Shown here piece after piece: positions 48,355 to 60,335 of a stretch of DNA of 64,000 bases (the first letter of the stretch is position 1; each line of letters begins with the position of its first letter). Source of the stretch: Lunularia cruciata (lineage: Eukaryota > Streptophyta > Marchantiopsida > Lunulariales > Lunulariaceae); NCBI GenBank assembly GCA_948567375.1, contig OX419759.1, positions 45,919,493 through 45,983,492 on the forward strand, read 5' to 3'. Under the pieces are notes generated by a model. That model ran no database searches, had not been told where the DNA came from, and worked only from the letters and a program-made list of their open reading frames with translations. Made by a program: the position numbers and the translations under genes.

Positions 48355-48720
48355 ATGATCGTCTTGCTTGTGGTTACACGAAGTATACAAGTTCTCTGCA
48401 GGTGTTACTCATGGTTGTGGTTACACGATGTGTACTAATTCTCTGCAAGTGTTACTCATACTTGTGGATACACGATGTATACTAGTTCTCTGCAGGTGTT
48501 ACTCATGAGATATTTCAATCATGTCTTTACTTCGGCGGACCTTCGTATCGTTAGTTTCACTGGATTTCCATTTCCTGAGTTGCTATTCATTTCGATTTGC
48601 ACTGCATGTGCACTTGGTAGGTTCTGGATCCTCTGTTCTCCGAACGACTTCTGCTCTCATTTCCTATATGTTGGACAACTCGCAACAAGAGACGACTAAT
48701 CAACAGCAATTAGTGTGATT
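48355..48720 (-). repeat. Reverse-oriented relative of the 5.2-6.6 kb array
   Basis: Three tandem copies of ACACGA.GT.TAC..GTTCTCTGCAGGTGTTACTCAT-like units lie at 48375-48508. They are followed by a segment whose reverse complement (ATGAGAGCAGAAGTCGTTCG, then GAACAGAGGATCCAGAAC) matches the block at about 6457-6500. The TATACAT/CTGCAG block links both loci as one family. Confidence 0.7.
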
Positions 48721-49620
48721 TGATCATTTTGGATCACCGATAATCTATTTTAAGAGTTGGACCATGTTCATTGTAATGTGAATTGAATTTCGAAATGTGA
48801 AAATGTGATGAAAATAAGACTCATTTTATTCCAAAGAAAATAAAATCCACAGGCTTGATTACAAGTGCCAGTGCGTTTTAAATGAAGAAATTGTAATTGA
48901 GTACGATCCTTAGTCTTGTGTGCGGAGAATGGTCGGTAGTTCATATCACATAATTGTAAGACATTTACACTTGCTGTGTCATCTGTATTGATTTCCCTTC
49001 GAAAGAAAGCTCAACAATAGCTTATTTTCTCTTCCCTGGGCTTTCTGTACGATTGTTCTCCGCGTTAAGTTTATTTTTCATTTGTTTGTTGGACTGAGAA
49101 GCTGATAGAGTTATTCATCTCTACAAATATCATCAGGTTTTCAAGAAAGGGCTGATGTATTATTAGATTGAGTACGAATGTCAATAACACTGATTTTATC
49201 CATGCAAAGCAGACTCTAATGTTGTGTTTCAGAAACTAACTTTCAAATCTTACATCATATTCATATTTGACGTTTGTGAATACCGATCCCATGTACTGTC
49301 CCAATTTGTCTATAGGAGGTAAACGGAACATTGTCTTTTTCTTAAATTTGAAAGCATTAAATTTGAAAAAGTAGTGTTCATGAGTATTGGTTTTTGAAGA
49401 CCGGCTTGTTACACTTGCAAGTTCTTGGACTCCTAGACCTGGAGGATGGCTTGCTATTGGAATCAACCATGGAGAGATAACATTGAATCGATAGTTTACA
49501 TTCTCTCTTATTTAATTCATTCATGTTATTAGAGTATGTTTTTGCTTTTGCTCAGGCAAAGGTGTAGGTTCTTGGGTCTTAACTTGATTGTGCATTAGGG
49601 TATTTGGATTTGCATCAGTT
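48721..49620. other. Unassigned intergenic DNA
   Basis: AT-rich. No recognisable gene or repeat. Confidence 0.45.
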
Positions 49621-49624
49621 ATCA

Positions 49625-50080
49625 TTTTTAGAATGATGAGGTTCTGTCTATTTGTATCTTCATTACTCACTTGTGAATGTAGAACTTGTGAATGTGGTTC
49701 TACATTAGATGTAGCAATGGTCCATATGACACAATGTCTTTTTGTCATATGATGTGATGAACTTTTGAAGCATAGAGGATAGCTACCATGATGCTATCAG
49801 TATATAGTGTTTGCCTTGGTACAAGAGATTTAATATATCGCCTGAAGAGAAGTTTTTGGTATATTTAGTCGGAGATGATCAGATGATAACAATGAATATT
49901 ATAATTAATACTTTACAGATACACAATTTCGAAGAGAGTGATTATTCATCCTCATGGATGTACGGCGGGCATGGCGGCAAGAAGCAAGGTTTTCAAGTAT
50001 AGGAGCATATAGCAAAACAATCTCTTTGTTCTTCTAACCTTGGAGTTATATGGAGTGATGGATGTGGTGTTTGACAAGGT
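49625..50080 (-). repeat. ~450-bp repeat, copy 2 (inverted)
   Basis: Reverse complement of the repeat at 35845-36305, with internal indels. A 63-residue plus-strand frame at 49811-50002 is not supported as a gene. Confidence 0.65.
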
Positions 50081-50083
50081 TGT

Positions 50084-50287
50084 GAGAGAGTGCATGAGAC
50101 TACTCCTCTCACTCTTATATTTCATAATATATTTAAACAATGAATGCACATTGCTATACAAAGAATAATGATTGATACAATCCCTTAGAGAGTGCATGAG
50201 ACTACTCCTCTCACTCTTATATTTCACAATATATTTAAACAATGAAGGTACATTGCGTTACAAAGAATAATGATTGATACAATCCAA
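50084..50287 (+). repeat. 102-bp tandem duplication
   Basis: GAGAGTGCATGAGACTACTC, TTATATTTCA.AATATATTT and ACAAAGAATAATGATTGATA occur in two adjacent units with a 102-bp period and only a few differences. Confidence 0.9.
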
Positions 50288-50414
50288 GGGATTGTATCAG
50301 AAGAACAATCACACTAGATGATACTTCTTCAAATGGTCCAATTAAATGATTTTTCTTCAAATGATCCAATTATATATAGACCATAAGAATTACATAACTC
50401 AGGATACTGTAGGA

Positions 50415-50503
50415 GTTGTAAGGCAGATTCCTCTCGTATACTATTGAGGCTTAGCTCCACTTACCCCCTCTGTCTTCTCTTTGTACTTGATCGGCTCGCC
50501 TCG
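50415..50503 (-). repeat. Dispersed R repeat, copy 8 (diverged)
   Basis: Minus strand: GAGGCGAGCCGATCAAGTAC, AAAGAGAAGACAGAGGGGGT, then TGGAGCTAAGCCTCAATAGT and GAGAGGAATCTGCC. The GGAAGACCCC block is missing, but the second half matches the other copies. Confidence 0.65.
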
Positions 50504-51300
50504 TTCTTTCCCGATATAGTCAAAGGTCATCGATTCTCTTTTCGGGTTTTTCTGGAAAAGGACGCCATAGAGGAATGCATAACAAACTTGAAAGGCAACT
50601 AATCATCACGATGGACATTACACCCTGATCATCCTGGGACAATCTTAAGTTGAATGCTCCGCACTTCGAACAGTTAATTAGTAGGACATTGCCGCACTTG
50701 GTGAGTCATGCATAATAGGCACATTCTTTGCAGATACTTCACATGTGGAGTCTGAGTAGCCTAGGAGCAACTGCAACGCAGAAAAGTAGAAGCAAACAGC
50801 TTCTACTTCTTTGAGGCAGTTGGACTGATTGTAAAAGGGGTAAATTTTAGATGAGATTGTTTTACGACATCCAGATCCTACTTTCTTTCTGATTTTTCAT
50901 TCCTGCTCGTATTTGATCAAATTCATCCTACTGTGTGGATTTTGACCACTGCAATCGACGGCGAATCTAGTTAAGTACCTGCGATTTCTGTCTTCTTCTT
51001 TTCTTTCTTCGACGAACCGTAATTCCACCGTTTTCCTCTAAACTTTAAGAGGCAGATGGGAAAAGGAGCGGTCCGCATATATTTCTGTCTACATAACCTG
51101 ATAAGGCAATTCACAGGTAAAGCACTCGTGTGTCCTTTAACAAACTTGACCTTTACAGCACTACAAAACACTGATAGTACGTGATAATATTAGACCCCTC
51201 AGTTTATATTCTCACGTTCTGTTCTCAGTGTTTTGTACTCCGTAAGAGTCAAGTTCTTTTTAGGCAATCACGATGGCTTTATTATAAACGAGTAGAAAGC

Positions 51301-51365
51301 ACCCCGGGGTCTTATATTCGTACATAAAGCCCTCGTGATACTCTTGACCCCGGGGTCTTATATTC
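51301..51365 (+). repeat. Spaced direct repeat with palindromic core
   Basis: ACCCCGGGGTCTTATATTC occurs at 51301-51319 and again at 51347-51365. Each contains the palindrome ACCCCGGGGT. The short spacing (46 bp) of two identical GC-rich palindromes in AT-rich DNA is notable. Confidence 0.85.
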
Positions 51366-54300
51366 TCATTCCAAGAGAATTGCAATTGCCGTCACCGATA
51401 CCGGTACCACTTGCCACCATAGATGCCATGACTACGCTTGGGAGCAGACTACGGTGGTGACTATATTGACACTATCAGTGCTGAGCCTTGCAGTCTCGCC
51501 GAAGAGGTTCATAAACATGTACAGTAGATAGGGTTAGTCACGTCATTGTTCATCGCCTATTTTGATCAGAAAACATTGTTGTGGGCATTCCGGTAGATTT
51601 CGTGACCCTGAAGTGAGATATGAGATGATCCAGTAGTGTGTTGAGGACAATTTGCGTCTAAATCAAAGATTTTGGCACAAAACGTGAACCAACCATTAAG
51701 CATGATATTCCTATCACATGCTTTGGAACTTCACAATTTTCAACTCATTTGCAGGTGGGTGGGGGTCAATCGAGAAGATCCAGGGTAATGCTACCAGGAA
51801 AGTTAACTTTCCCTGGGCAGCAAATACTGGAACTTGTTTGTAGGGATAGTTCTCCATCAAGTATTGCTAGGATCCAGCGGCAGACGTCGTCAAGTGCATG
51901 AGGAGATAGTCTGTGGGTTACATGTTATATGAGATGAAACTAATATCAGTCTTGGGTATCTAAACAAGAAACATATGGGAACCGTAGAATCAAGTCAAAC
52001 AGTCCAGTATTGCGTTTCCTGTCAAGGCATCGAACAAGCCATAGCCTGTTAACCAGGGAAGCTTTACTGTAGACTTACTTTTATCAATAACAAATACTGC
52101 ATACGTCTTCGAATGGAGCTTGGCCCTCCGCTGCTTGCACTAGGATATCCATCTCGGAGGTTCTACGTTCAGTATTCTCTGGCGTCTCCTTTCTGATCGA
52201 TTTCAGTTGAAAAGCTGGAGCCACGAGAAGACAAAATGTGAGAGCACAGACTAACAGTCTAGATCGAGCAAATACAACTTGTGTTTTACCTCCTAATAAC
52301 ACAGCAGGAAAACTATGTCTACCAAACGGTAAGAACATTCGGAGTGCAAGGTCGCGCAAACACCAGTCAAGGTGATGCCAGACTGAAGATAGAAAAATAC
52401 AAATTGAGAAAGCGAGATTGACAACATTATACACAGTTTTATCGACCCATATAAAAACATTTCGAAATCGAGCCTTACTACATGAAATAGGCAAGACCGA
52501 AACGATGTTCACAGACCTCCATGAAGTACAGAAACATAAAGAAAGCTATTATTCATAACATTCATTATCACAGATATCAGGTAGTATGTAGCCTACCACC
52601 AGGCTGTGAACTGCTGTATATATTACGTCCATATCACCATCCACTGCCACAGTGACTCTGTTTATCCGTGTTAGACACGAACGTAGGAGACATGTGGAGC
52701 CCAGGGACAATGTGTATCTAGTAAGCATTACTCAGACGTCAATCTGATACTCACAATAAGTCAAAAGGAGTATACAAAGTGGGGCAAGTGATCGGTGCAA
52801 AGGTGCAAAGGGCTCAGGAGTCTATGACACGCATACTGTGAAGGTGGACCTTCTGAAGTCAATTAGGCCAGGACGCTAGACTACAGTATTTGTTGTTTCT
52901 TTTAGAAGATAAGAGATGCATATAAACTTCCGTAGTGAATCTGATAGTCAAGTTTATCTTTGACACAGGCACCTTATCGAACCACAGCTGAGAACGCATT
53001 ATCTTACTACAATAAAACATACATGCTTCGATTTGCATATAAAGAAGACGTCATTTTACAGTACAATCAAATTACCTGCTAGATCAAGTAACTTGTGCTA
53101 TACACCATAAAAGATATATGCTAAGTATTTCGAAGCTTCTCAAAAAGACAAAGAAGTACAGCAGATTGAAAGTTGAATCAGATAAGCAAAGAAGACGACG
53201 AGTAACATTTGGGAATGGTTGAGTTCCTCAGTCCGTCTGAAGGCTTAACGTGGTTGTGACTGTTTCTACCACCGTGATATTTGCAAACAACGTGGTTCAG
53301 AAGTTCGCGGTGACGGCAATACTCATCTGGACAGCTATACTCATGTCCGACAAACTCCTGTAGACCCGTAATACGTGCGGCGTCGGGAAAGCATGGGTCC
53401 TGGAGCAAGGTAAGGCATAACCAGCGGACAAGAATGCGTTTGTGTGGTCCGGGACATGGTCAGGAGTAACCAAAAGTCTTAGGATCTTGCTTCCACGAGA
53501 AAGATACTCCTTCAACTAGTGGAAGTAATCGATAAAATTGAGGATTATCTTCCTCCCTCATGATGTCCAAGAGCATATTTTTTCTTCTCCTTTCCTATCC
53601 TGCTTTATATGTAAAGCACCCCACCATCCAGCTGGAGGGAGTCACCATAATATCGTCAATATTTCCATTTTTTGCAGGAACGAATAATGTGTTCAAATTT
53701 GCTGGAGTTTATTAGAACATAAATTTAGTTTATCTGTCATTCAACTAAAAAAACCATTTCTCATATCGTTAGAATATTCAAATGGGATAATTTTTTTTCA
53801 TGCACTGACATGTAAATAGTGGGAACCACTTGTGGAACATCTTATCTTCGTGAATTTTAACAAAGGTAATTATGACTCAAGCTTGTAGTTTGATTTCTTA
53901 CTTGTTTTCCACATCCCAGATCATACGACCAACTTTGTTTATCCATAGGAAATTTGTATCCATCGTTCGTCACCACTAGCTACTTTTCATGCAGATAAAT
54001 TCAAACTAATATATTTTAATCTTATTCATTATCAATCGCTGTTCTAGACAACCGTTATACAACAGAAAAATAAAGTAAATAAAAGAAATCTTACTCCATT
54101 TCAGCAAAAGTATTCATCAGTTTCTTGACCTCGAAACACCCGCTGCCTTCAGTCATATCTGTCTATCTACTTCTACAGTTCATGCTGCATAGTACAGTAA
54201 CAACACCCAACTTACAACAAAAGCATAAGGATAAACCAAAATAGTAAAGTTTCAGTTCCATGTAGTAAGAAGGTGGTGGTGGTCGTGCGAGATAATGTGC

Positions 54301-54868
54301 TGAGTCGAAGAAGATGACCATTGGCATGAAGGCAGAGTTGAATGAAATGAAATTGTCCCCATTGTTCGTTGTACTGGTTTGTACTAATGTAGGACTAAGC
54401 ACTTGGGACACGATCCAGAGGTCGTGTTTCCTTCCCTCAGATAACACACAATTATGTGTAAACCCACTAGTGAGTCCTCGTAAAAAATCATAATCGTCTA
54501 CTTCCAGGAATGAGATTATACTATAGCAAGATAAGACTTTTGTGGAAAGAAAAATTGGGAAGAAAAATATGTTTGTGATGTGATTTGATAGATTTATAAC
54601 AGGATCATATCCTTTAAGTTAAAAAATAAAATAAAATAAAACAAAAAATAAATAAACTAATGCCACACGAGAGATTTGGTTCAGCTTACTTTGGACAATA
54701 AAAGGGTACAACGGGGATGATGTGAACACATTTATATCCTAAGATAGCCGTCACTTAGATCCAGATATAATTGCATTTTCAGCAGATTCAGCCCCAGTCT
54801 TGCTTATTACTACTACAGGAGTTGAAAGGGCTTAAATAAACTGTGGGTAATTGGTTTGGGTGATGATT

Positions 54869-54870
54869 CT

Positions 54871-54906
<36 letters not shown>

Positions 54907-54908
54907 TC
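54869..54908 (+). repeat. (TTTC)n microsatellite
   Basis: About ten uninterrupted TCTT/TTTC units. Confidence 0.95.
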
Positions 54909-55870
54909 GGATGATGATAAGAAAGTACTTTACCAATCTAAGGCCTTTTATACACTTTAAACTATCCTACACCTAAAAGCTCTGCATGGTCAATCTGGAA
55001 ATATCACCATGGGTTGCTTTTATAAGTGATAGCATGCAGTATTTCTAAGAATTCGAGTGACTACGAGCGTAACCAACGAGCTGATATTCATTCTAATTAT
55101 AAAGGGGCAAGTCAGACACAAATAGTGAAGGCTACCCTTGACAATGACAACACCACCATGCTAAGAAGACATGACTGAGTCTGTGGAATTAATAGGCTTT
55201 ACAATCAACTTGTGCCACCACCATCGTGGGTAACAGCCTTTTATGTTCACGAGTAACTCTATGCTGATAAAGCTTTGATGGAATCACATGTGTATTTTCG
55301 TCTCTCTCACGTTGAAAAAATCTTACCAAGTACTGCTTCAACGAACATTGATATCTGAATAATATAGATATTTTGAGTTTTCATATTAACTACTGTGTTA
55401 ACAAGCTTTCTTCAGCGAATTCATTCCAAAGTAATAAATGCAGAGGCTTTAATACCATTTAAATTTTCATGTCTACACTCTACCAAATTCATGGAAGTCT
55501 ATATCCGGGAAATGTTCTTATTCGTCTTGCATTGGAGTATTGAACTAAACCCAAAAATTCACGTAATCACATAATTGTCTAGAGCTCGGACATCTCACTA
55601 AAAAGCGAAAAAACCCCAAAAATTACACTACAAAAATGACAAGAAGAACAAAGCTGAAACACTTCCAAAAAGGTTTTTATTAAGGCCTTGGTTTCCACAT
55701 AGGTAAGTTTTGGGTGTGAAAATAAGGAATCCCAAATATCCGGGATTTGTCTCCTACCTGACTTAGCGGTCTGCAAATAGACATACTTTAGCAGAAATAT
55801 TACTCCAACTTTTGTCCTTATCAGTTGTTTCCGGTGTCGGTTTTCTTGTGAATGTTTAACCAGAGAATAT

Positions 55871-56625
55871 AATGTCTTCAAAAGCCAACGGAAGGGTATT
55901 CTATAGACCCGCCAGGGTGGCATCCATGAACAGTCAGGAGAGACGTGGATTCCAACTCAACGAACGTCGAAAAACTGTTCAGGACCCACCAGCCACGCAC
56001 GCAGCACACAGGACGTGGAGGTCGCGGATCGCCACGGAGAGGACCGCCGATGCCGAAGCTCCGTCACCGGCCGAAGTTTTGCCGTCGAAGTCCACGAGAT
56101 TAGCGGCGGGAGCGAACTGGAATAAGAAGCGGGCATCCCAGTGGAAATCTCGCCACCCACAGATCGAGAGGAGGTCGTACTTGGATCAACACTCAACCGA
56201 CTAGGAAGGAGAAGAAATTCCACGATTACAGTGTATAAGGGGTTATTGCTGCCTGTCTCCGTTGAAAAAGTCGACCGTGTCCGAACGAAGAACCACAGAA
56301 GCCGAAATTTGAGTGAAAGATTATTATATGATCGCAGTGCTTCCCTCGTGACAGTGCGCATTTTTGCCAATTTCAAGTGTTGGAGTGAGCCCGGGATTTT
56401 CAGAAAGCAAGACGAGACGAGTAAAAGAGGAGTGAACATTACTTCAGTCAGGAACTACTGCTGTTGTTGTCGACGGGGTTCAGAAATTTTTGACCTTCAA
56501 GCTTCCCGTGTGGATTTTGCGAGCAGCATCGGTCTTGTTGGGAACGATATTGTCCGCTTCAGACCGCAGGTGACGATCACCGCAACACTGCAAGCGCAGA
56601 CGTGCGAAATTTTTGACCCGGGAGG
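55871..56625 (+). other. GC-richer leader region of the 56.6-kb gene
   Basis: Composition rises markedly here and open frames appear on both strands (55872-56204 plus, 56141-56638 plus, 55957-56439 minus). None resembles a known protein. The most economical reading is promoter and 5' UTR of the downstream four-exon gene. A separate gene on the minus strand is not excluded. Confidence 0.4.
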
Positions 56626-57725
56626 ATGGGTTCCTTGATGGCTGGATGGCGGACAAGCCACAAAGATGCTCAGCAAGGTAACATCGACCAATTTGATTCA
56701 CTATCTTTGTGTTTCTCAGTTATTATTATTCACGGCTACCGAAAGATGAGCGAGCTGTATCTTCCAGCAAACAGCAGACTTTTGAGTAGCTCAAGGTATT
56801 TTGGACAGTGGAGTTTTAAGAGGGCTATTGCTTCCTTCTGAGCAATTGCTTATCTAGGCAAATGTTTGGCTCCAGCTCTTGAACGGAGGCCAATTGGAGC
56901 AGGAAGTGCATCCTGTAACTTCCTGCTCGAGTCCGAGTCTACTGTCGTTTCTTAGCAACTCTTTGCTGTATAAACACAAGACTTTATTCTGTGCTTGACT
57001 GAATATGCAGCGGCTCTCAAGAGATCTACCTCGTCGAGGACTAACGACGAAGTTAACAAGTACTGGCGCGCCAAAGCGAATTCTATCAGGGAACACTTTG
57101 AGGAAGCCCAGATGGCCGCTGGCTTCATAATGCCCTACAATCTCAGCGTACGTTTATAAGTGCACCTGTTACCTATATTCGCTTTGGTTTCACTTCAGCA
57201 GCTTTGTTTCCTGACCAGATTGACTACTCTCTTGGGCCATGTAAGTGGAGCAATGTACAAAATGGTTGTGAGCCAACCTTTCGTGTCTCGAAATAACAAG
57301 AGAAAGATATCCGTTTCATCTGCAGAAGTTCGAGATGAACGATGACAGCTACGAAATCAAACAAGGCACTGCCAGTCTCCCAGCGACACCAACATGGGAT
57401 GGTCGTCCAGAAGACGAGGGTGTCCAAAAAGCAGACTGGTGAGTGGAGCTCATGAATGCATTTCTGTGCTGATCATAACACAGCATACACAACTTCATTT
57501 GAGGTTCATTCCTTCACTTATCATCTTTGTCTTGGTACTGTCGTCTGGAAAAGGTGGACGATGAGCAGATTCGCCTACCTGAATGAGCCGCCAGTACAGA
57601 AGGAGAACAAGCAATTCACGTACGTGGCGCAGTTTGATGTAGCAATGAAGGGAGCCATCGGTGCGGCAACAGCAAGAACTCGCGCTCTACTCAACTCCAG
57701 AAGCACAGGCTTTTACGTCTACTAG
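56626..57725 (+). CDS. Uncharacterised 157-aa protein, four exons
   Basis: Exons 56626-56677, 57011-57147, 57326-57438, 57554-57725; all GT-AG with strong donors (G|GTAACA, C|GTACGT, G|GTGAGT). Total 474 nt, open throughout. An alternative start is Met5 (56638). Visible features: basic, Ser/Thr-rich N-terminus (AALKRSTSSRTNDE), a helical charged stretch (KYWRAKANSIREHFEEAQMA), GFIMPYNLS, TPTWDGRPEDEGVQKADWW, SRFAYLNEPPVQKENKQFTY, VAQFDVAMKGAIGAATARTR and a Tyr-ending C-terminus. No signal peptide or membrane segment is apparent and there are no known catalytic motifs. I do not recognise the family. Consistent phases across three introns and dense aromatic/charged patterning argue for a real, conserved gene. 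Confidence 0.75.
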
Positions 57726-58664
57726 ATCATGATCACAAACAGACCCGTGCACAATGTAGGGATATTGCTACCGAGCTGTTCTTACATTGTGGTGTAAATT
57801 AGACGGACGATAGATTGAGCTCGAGGCGCCCTGGTCATCATAGATTATCGATCAAGAGTGTGGGCAGGGATTGTTCAAATTTCCTCAGTTTTAGATGTAG
57901 GCGTGTCGGTACACCACAGCACCAAAAAAAGGAGAGAAAAGAGCCCCGAAGTGTGTCTTGAAGTGTGGAAGAATCTTACGAGGTGTGATTGGGCTTGGTG
58001 ATGGTGTGGATATGACATCCTTAGTTTGTAGATAACAACATCTGATCGAGTCTGCTCCATCATAGTCAGTATGGTTGTGGATTGTAGGGGTAGATAGATA
58101 GACGTGTAGAAAGAAAGATACCAACTTAGCTAGCTCCGCTTCGATTCTGCTTCTGCTTCCAGTTCAATTTTGGCTGGAGTTTCAACCACGACGATGAAAT
58201 CGATGATTAGTAGGAGAGAGGCATAAATTCTCAACGATATGGAGGTCAAGTAGGTGCATGCAGTGCTACCTCTTGTTTACTACTTCCACCCGCGGGGTCA
58301 TGCCTACTGTCCCTCCTAGATTACTCATGCCACAGGGCTTATGCCTACTGTCACCACAAAAAAGTCCTCAAGAACAGTCCCTGTGTCTGGAAGCCTTGAT
58401 CCTTGTGTGCTTGGGCTTGGTGATGATCGTGTGGATTCAGACATCCGATGTCTAGATAGTCTCGCTGAGACATTCGCCAGTGTGGATCGTCTGCAAAACC
58501 GTTACTTGTACCAACACATTGATTTGTAGATTCACCCTCATAGACCCCACCTTCAACTTTTCTCCTTATCCTCCGTCAAAGTCGAAATCGACGGTAGAAT
58601 TGTACTACACATGTACATACTCCCAATACTGCTCTTCGAATAAAGCCTCGGAAGCTTTCAATCA

Positions 58665-58815
58665 TTAATCCCGTACGTGTCCATGTACATGATTCAAATT
58701 GGATTCAATACTACTTTCTTCCTGTTTGTATATCTGCTTACAATCTGCCCTGATCGATGGAATATAGGTCCTCTCAGAGAAAGACTACTCAATGCAACTG
58801 TAACAATTGCACTGG
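58665..58815 (+). repeat. ~150-bp direct duplication, copy 1
   Basis: TCATTAATCCCGTACGTG, CTACTTTCTTCCTGTTTGTA, TGATCGATGGAATATAGGTC and CTCAATGCAACT match copy 2 at 59559-59712 in the same orientation, about 894 bp apart. Confidence 0.85.
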
Positions 58816-59558
58816 TAGTCTGTATGATTGCTTTCAAACTGTCAATGGTGTTGCTTCCCAGATGCTCATCACCTTCAAATCCACTTCTCTCCATTCACCC
58901 AACAAGCTATCAACTGTTCGTAAGCTTCGAGCATTGACTCTCTTCCATAACCCAGTCGAGATGTGAGAGAACAGCACACATAAATCAATTCGGTGCTTCC
59001 ACATGTAAACAACACCAGTCCAGAAGTCAAGGCACCTTGGACTCCTCAAAAAGTTGTAGACTTCATCAGAGATTCGTCCTTTCCTAGATCACTTTTTGCA
59101 AAAGCAATCAGATTTCAAGACTCCCGTTTTTTGATCGTCCAGTGTTCAGATTCTCCTGCAGAGAATCCAGATGTTCGTCCTGATCCTGACTGACATACAG
59201 AGACTTTACGCGCAAGAAGAGCTACTGGCAAATGCTAGCCGATGGACTCCTTTGTGATATCATTCAAGTTGCGCAGTTCTAAGAAAGTCGAGTACCAGTA
59301 CCACGAAAGTCGAGTACCACGATGGAGGTACACGATGTAAACCATCGAACTTTACACAACTGGAGTCGTGGGTTTGTTTCTTTTGCAAAAGTATACCTAG
59401 GTTAATAACCGCTGTGTACAAATAGTAGTTACATCAAGTGGCTGAATGGTTGGGAGACGGTGCAGCAAGATCTGGAATATAAGCGCAACACCTGAAAGAG
59501 GGCCCTTAGACATATACAGCTCTTCTGGTGAATCACATAAGTGGGAGCCTATTACTCA

Positions 59559-59712
59559 ATCATTAATTCCGTACGTGTTCATGTACCTGATTCAAATTTG
59601 ATTCAATGCTACTTTCTTCCTGTTTGTATATCTGCTGATAATCTGCTCTGATCGATGAAATATAGGTCCTCTCACAGACTGACAACTCAATGCAATTCTA
59701 AACAATTGCATT
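59559..59712 (+). repeat. ~150-bp direct duplication, copy 2
   Basis: Second copy (TCATTAATTCCGTACGTG and onward, ending near AACAATTGCATTGAG). Roughly one difference per 10-12 bases from copy 1. Confidence 0.85.
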
Positions 59713-59915
59713 GAGTCTAGACTACATCTAGAAGGTCCAATCTCCATGCCATCGATCTCTCGTGTTAGTCTCCGGCCTCCAGTACCGGATCCAAAAGGTA
59801 ACTCGAGAAAGCAAAATTTATTCCTTACAGAAAGTTACGTGGCGTTGGAGAATAGAAAACCCTGATCCTGCTACCTCCGAACAGAATTGTAAGCGACACA
59901 CATATCATAACTCAA

Positions 59916-59967
59916 GGCCGACCGCGTAAAAAAGCGAAGGATGGGAAGACCCCCATCAAGGCCATAC
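59916..59967 (+). repeat. Dispersed R repeat, copy 9 (5' part)
   Basis: GGCCGACCGCGTAAAAAAGC, GAAGGATGGGAAGACCCCCA, TCAAGGCCATAC, then unrelated sequence. 5' truncated-type copy, closest to the apparent consensus in this part. Confidence 0.75.
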
Positions 59968-60335
59968 TGTCGTCGTAACTACATCGAGTCACGTGGAAAC
60001 ACGTTTCAACAATCATAACTACAGTGGGGAGCCACAGATCATATCCGCCCCAGGGCACTGATTTCCCAACTATGCGCGTTTACTTTGGGTTGCGATTTTA
60101 TTTCAGTTTCGTTTTTATTATCAATTTCTTTAGGCATACCTTTATTTTTAGTCGAGCGCGAATAAGTTTCGGTTCACTACTTGTATCATGACACAATGTA
60201 ATAAAACATCTACTTAGTAATTGAAAAACAATTCGGAACAGATTATGGGCCCGGGCTACTAAAGGTTTGTTTAGTATCATATTTCCTTACTCTGATGGTG
60301 TGAAACGTCCGCTCTCTTCGAATTGCACACACACA

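Larger units (their letters stand above)
50504..55870. other. Long unassigned region
   Basis: No gene recognised. The longest frames (52084-52512 minus, 142 residues with hydrophobic stretches; 53178-53408 minus, Cys/His-containing) have no family match I can name. Composition is mixed. 53,600-54,700 is AT-rich with A-runs near 54,620-54,660. Confidence 0.35.
57726..60335. other. 3' flank and duplicated segments
   Basis: No gene recognised. A GGGCTTGGTGATG.TGTGGAT phrase at about 57985 recurs near 58408. A longer direct duplication occupies 58665-58815 and 59559-59712 (listed separately). AAAGTCGAGTACCA is tandemly repeated near 59285-59320. Confidence 0.45.

Noticed and set aside
52084-52512. 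142-residue minus-strand open frame with hydrophobic stretches
   Set aside because: No recognised family, no supporting neighbouring exons, and a length attainable by chance in 64 kb. Not called as a gene.
53178-53515. Cys/His-containing minus-strand frames suggesting a zinc-finger gene
   Set aside because: Cysteine spacing fits no common finger, and the two frames overlap without a plausible splice.
55957-56439. 160-residue minus-strand frame opposite the leader of the 56.6-kb gene
   Set aside because: Arg/Ser-rich composition mirrors the GC-rich leader on the other strand. No family match, so treated as a shadow.
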